Below, one piece after another: positions 15,294-16,986 of a DNA stretch of 16,986 nucleotides. The translations under genes and the position numbers were made by a program. Under the pieces are notes generated by a model. The model saw only the letters and a program-made list of their open reading frames with translations, made no database searches and was not told the DNA's origin. Source of the stretch: Planctomycetota bacterium. GTDB taxonomy: Bacteria; Planctomycetota; UBA1135; UBA2386. How positions within the stretch are numbered: position 1 is the first letter of the stretch; each line of letters starts with the position of its first letter. Location: NCBI GenBank assembly GCA_016793305.1, contig JAEUHU010000344.1, forward strand, positions 1 through 16,986. Direction: 5' to 3'.

Positions 15294-15582
15294 TGGTCTT
15301 GACGGACGCGTGGGCAAGTCTCGTGCAGGTTGCGCGAGTCTGCCGTGGGACGGAGCCAAGGAGAGTTTGGATACGGGGTTACATGCGGATGCGATCGAGG
15401 TAGCGGGGGCACGAATCGGTCTTCTGGCATTCTGCCTCCGGAAATGTCGCCTGACTTCTCGCGTCCGCGCGCGGGTGTCGTAGCAGCGACTTCTTGCCTC
15501 GGCCGGTTTTCCTACCCCCTCTGCGCACTGGGCCCCGCTTTTCGCCGGGCGGCGTCGGTTCGCAGAGCACCCCTCATCGCTC
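15264..15582. other. Intergenic region, 319 bp, no gene seen
   Basis: This gap before the Fis-type regulator gene is visibly richer in T and A than its surroundings (for example around 15355-15380 and 15480-15530). Short frames on both strands look like noise, with no family similarity or ribosome binding site. TTGACG at 15299-15304 resembles a -35 box, but no -10 box is found at 16-19 nt. Besides the TGAC repeats at its left end, I see nothing else that can be named. It may hold the promoter and a long 5' leader of the regulator. Confidence 0.5.
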
Positions 15583-15990
15583 ATGAACTTCGGCAAGCGC
15601 CTGCTTCTCTACTCCGCCCGCGACCCCGCTGCCGACTCCCTGACGAAGTCGACCGCGGACTGGGGCTGTCTCGTCTCCACGTGCCGTTCGGTCGAAGACC
15701 TGCGTGGCCGCATCGAAGGGGGCGAGTTCGACCTCGTGCTCGTCGAACCCGTCCAGGTGTTGCAACAGCTGATCGCGGAGAGTGCTCCCGACCAGGCCCT
15801 GACCCTGCCCCTCGCCGAGGTCGAGAAGCGGCACATCCATCGGGTGCTCGCGTCGACGGGCGGCAACAAGACGCGGGCGGCGCGCATCCTCGGCATCGAC
15901 ACCAAGACGCTCTACAACAAGCTCAAGAGCTACCGGGCGTCGGAAGAGCTGGCCAAGAAGCGCGGCCAGGGCAACGCCGCGACTCGTTGA
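15583..15990 (+). CDS. Short regulator: half receiver-like domain plus Fis-type helix-turn-helix
   Basis: The 135-residue product ends in a Fis-type DNA-binding domain (about residues 76-118): LPLAEVEKRHIHRVL, then GGNKTRAARILGI and TKTLYNKLKSY, very like the C-termini of NtrC-family regulators. A basic tail follows. The N-terminal 65 residues look like the first half of a receiver fold: strand RLLLYS, helix, strand CLVSTC, helix VEDLRGRI, strand FDLVLVEP. Glu55 sits where the phosphorylated Asp would be, and the second half of the receiver and the sigma-54 AAA+ domain are absent. It probably binds DNA as a dimer and does not respond to a kinase in the usual way. It may be related to planctomycete or myxobacterial ActR/PrrA-like short regulators, but its targets are unknown. 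Start ATG 15583 is the only good one. Confidence 0.8.
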   Translation: MNFGKRLLLYSARDPAADSLTKSTADWGCLVSTCRSVEDLRGRIEGGEFDLVLVEPVQVLQQLIAESAPDQALTLPLAEVEKRHIHRVLASTGGNKTRAARILGIDTKTLYNKLKSYRASEELAKKRGQGNAATR

Positions 15991-16130
15991 CCAAGGCGGG
16001 GGAGCGGGGCTGCGTCCGCTCGCCCACCCGTTCCAGGGTTCCTCGGATCTCCGCGCGCCGGCTCCACGCCATGGCAGGGGGAGTTGGCGGCTGGGAAGGG
16101 TCCCCGCGGCGGCTGCTCCGTCGGCCGCGT

Positions 16131-16138
16131 GCTACCCT
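16131..16138 (+). promoter_or_regulatory. Candidate extended -10 element before the small helical protein gene
   Basis: TACCCT at 16133-16138 is preceded by TGC, giving TG-N-TANNNT, the extended -10 pattern. A short T-run follows. It lies 41 nt upstream of ATG 16180, a normal leader distance. No -35 match was found, which extended -10 promoters can tolerate. Confidence 0.35.
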
Positions 16139-16179
16139 TTTCTGGCAGCCGTAACCTCTTGGTTGCCGGGAAGATCCTC

Positions 16180-16434
16180 ATGGAACGCATCGACTCCCTG
16201 CTGCACGAGCTCGCCCAGCGCCACCGCAACCAGGACCCTCGCTTCCTCGCCGCCGTGCGACCGATGGTGGCGACGATCCTCGACCCTGGCACCCCCGACC
16301 ATGCCCGCGTCCCGCTGCTGGAGTTGCTGGCGGAGACCTTCGAACGCGATGTCCAAGTGCGCACCGACCTGGCTCGCGCCCGCGTCGCCTGGGCCGGGTT
16401 CTTCGCCAACCTGCGCAAGCTGCTCGACCTCTGA
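16180..16434 (+). CDS. Small helical protein of unknown function
   Basis: The 84-residue product (MERIDSLLHELAQRHRNQDP ... FFANLRKLLDL) is rich in Leu, Arg and Glu and is predicted by eye to form three or four amphipathic helices with no signal peptide or membrane segment. I do not recognise the family. The frame is open back to 16084, but ATG 16180 is preferred because the upstream part has no homology-like character and a promoter-like element at 16131-16138 lies inside it. GGGAAGA at 16168-16174 could serve as a weak ribosome binding site. It stands alone, 189 nt after the Fis-type regulator gene, and might form a short helical bundle or a protein-protein adaptor. Codon use (strong C/G in third positions) supports real coding. 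Confidence 0.6.
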   Translation: MERIDSLLHELAQRHRNQDPRFLAAVRPMVATILDPGTPDHARVPLLELLAETFERDVQVRTDLARARVAWAGFFANLRKLLDL

Positions 16435-16541
16435 CGATCGCCGCCGGTCGGCCGGCAGCTCCGGCCCTTCGCATCGATCGGCCCTCGCCATCTGCCGCAG
16501 CCTTGCACGATCGGCCGCTGCGTCCGAGCGCGGTCCCACTG

Positions 16542-16570
16542 CGAGAGAATGAAGACCGTTCGTTCTCGCG
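16542..16570. repeat. Strong hairpin in gene-poor region
   Basis: CGAGAGAATGAA (16542-16553) can pair with TTCGTTCTCGCG (16559-16570) across a 5-base loop. Ten of twelve pairs are Watson-Crick, one is T-G and one is a mismatch. It starts 108 nt after the small helical protein gene. No T-run follows on either strand, so it is not a standard intrinsic terminator. Confidence 0.55.
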
Positions 16571-16686
16571 ACCCTCGCTCCAGTAGCCCCGATGCGATCG
16601 TGCGGCTCCGGATTGCCACAAGCTGAGGCTCCTTCATCGCGCTGCAGCGCGGACTTATGCGGCCCGATCGCGCGCCGAGAATCAGG

Positions 16687-16705
16687 CACCGGCGAGCTGC
16701 CGGTG
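16687..16705. repeat. Perfect 7-bp hairpin
   Basis: CACCGGC and GCCGGTG pair perfectly across the 5-base loop GAGCT. In GC-rich DNA such stems arise by chance fairly often; it gains interest because two other stems lie on either side. Confidence 0.5.
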
Positions 16706-16714
16706 ACCGAACAC

Positions 16715-16780
16715 GGAACCCGCGACGGGCCATGATTCGCCGACTTCGATCCTTTGCCTGCAGTGCTCGTCGCGGGTCCC
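16715..16780. repeat. 13-bp inverted repeat with one mismatch, 40-bp spacer
   Basis: GGAACCCGCGACG (16715-16727) and CGTCGCGGGTCCC (16768-16780) are inverted copies with 12 of 13 positions paired. The enclosed 40 bp is AT-richer than the arms. It could be the closing stem of a structured RNA or the remnant ends of a very small element. No target duplication was recognised outside the arms. Confidence 0.5.
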
Positions 16781-16867
16781 ACTTTCCCGGCTGACCACGA
16801 CCTTCTCGGCGGAGCTGGGACGCTCGCCTGGACTTCGGCGATGGGGATCGCTCAGATCCTTCGCCCC

Positions 16868-16986
16868 ATGAGTCTTGCCGATCACGTGGCCGCGCTGAAG
16901 GCGGCCGACGAGCGCGTCGCGTCGCTCAAGGTGTCACTTTGACTACGTTCGCCGCCACCGCGAACTAGCCGACATCGAGCACCAGA
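16868..16986 (+). pseudogene. Possible start of a coiled-coil protein, apparently frameshifted, cut by window edge
   Basis: From ATG 16868 the frame reads MSLADHVAALKAADERVASL and stops at TGA 16940-16942 after 24 codons. In the next frame the text continues as FDYVRRHRELADIEHQ (from 16938) to the window end, with a similar charged, helix-forming look. Together they resemble one heptad-rich helix interrupted by a frameshift near 16930-16940. Such leaders occur in several families, including the N-terminal coiled coils of IS66-type transposases, but I cannot assign it. It may equally be chance, or a short intact leader followed by another gene. Confidence 0.25.

Larger units (their letters stand above)
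16435..16867. other. Gene-poor stretch with several hairpins
   Basis: No frame in this 433-bp stretch looks like a real protein; third-position GC bias is weak and short frames are rich in Arg and Ser on both strands. It holds a strong 12-bp hairpin (16542-16570), a 7-bp hairpin (16687-16705) and a 13-bp inverted repeat with one mismatch (16715-16780). It could hold an RNA gene, a terminator region or decayed DNA. No tRNA T-arm with GTTCGA was found. Confidence 0.5.

Noticed and set aside
15299..15304. TTGACG as a -35 box for the Fis-type regulator gene
   Set aside because: No -10-like sequence at 16-19 nt downstream, and it is about 280 nt from the start codon.
15428..15440. TGGCATTCTGCC as a sigma-54 promoter
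   Set aside because: GG and GC are too close; the -24/-12 spacing needs 10 bp between them. It is a small 4-bp hairpin instead.
16740..16760. ACTTCGATCC as a tRNA T-arm
   Set aside because: No GTTC core, no pairing T-stem and no acceptor stem or CCA at the right distance.

Overview
This is a very GC-rich bacterial window with tightly packed genes. Its content is typical of Planctomycetota, possibly a marine or environmental lineage: a secreted HEAT-repeat protein, a HEAT-plus-VWA protein, a VIT/VWA protein, a membrane-anchored string of carboxypeptidase-regulatory domains, lipoproteins, and an ECF sigma factor with a zinc-finger anti-sigma factor. The phylum call is an inference from gene content; there is no rRNA or other marker gene here.

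Layout. 1-157: the 3' end of a universal stress protein gene (+). 191-1603: Xaa-Pro aminopeptidase (-), tail to tail with it. 1721-4684: a 987-residue, N-terminally anchored protein with about nine tandem Ig-like/carboxypeptidase-regulatory domains (+). 4749-6886: a two-gene minus-strand unit in which a secreted HEAT-repeat protein overlaps a CCA-adding/poly(A)-polymerase-type nucleotidyltransferase with an HD domain by GTGA. 7017-10474: three plus-strand genes for a lipoprotein, a VIT/VWA protein and a small two-helix membrane protein. 10469-14160: three minus-strand genes, read in the order ECF sigma factor, zf-HC2 anti-sigma factor, secreted HEAT/VWA protein. 14343-15263: a probable lipoprotein with a beta-rich, DUF4097-like body (+). 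15583-15990: a very short regulator made of half a receiver-like fold plus a Fis-type helix-turn-helix (+). 16180-16434: a small helical protein of unknown function (+). From 16435 to the end there is no convincing intact gene, but there are several hairpins and a possible frameshifted coiled-coil reading frame at the edge.

How it may work together. The central part looks like an envelope module: two extracytoplasmic VWA proteins converge on a small membrane protein, a lipoprotein lies upstream of one of them, and an ECF sigma/anti-sigma pair lies upstream of the other. The sigma factor may control the HEAT/VWA gene and the divergent lipoprotein; this is inferred from position only.

I found no CRISPR array, rRNA, tRNA, prophage or intact insertion sequence. 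The most interesting leads are unusual motif residues in the nucleotidyltransferase, TANNNT boxes only 7-10 nt before three start codons (possible leaderless mRNAs), the half-receiver/Fis regulator, the sigma/anti-sigma/VWA cluster, and the structured gene-poor right end.
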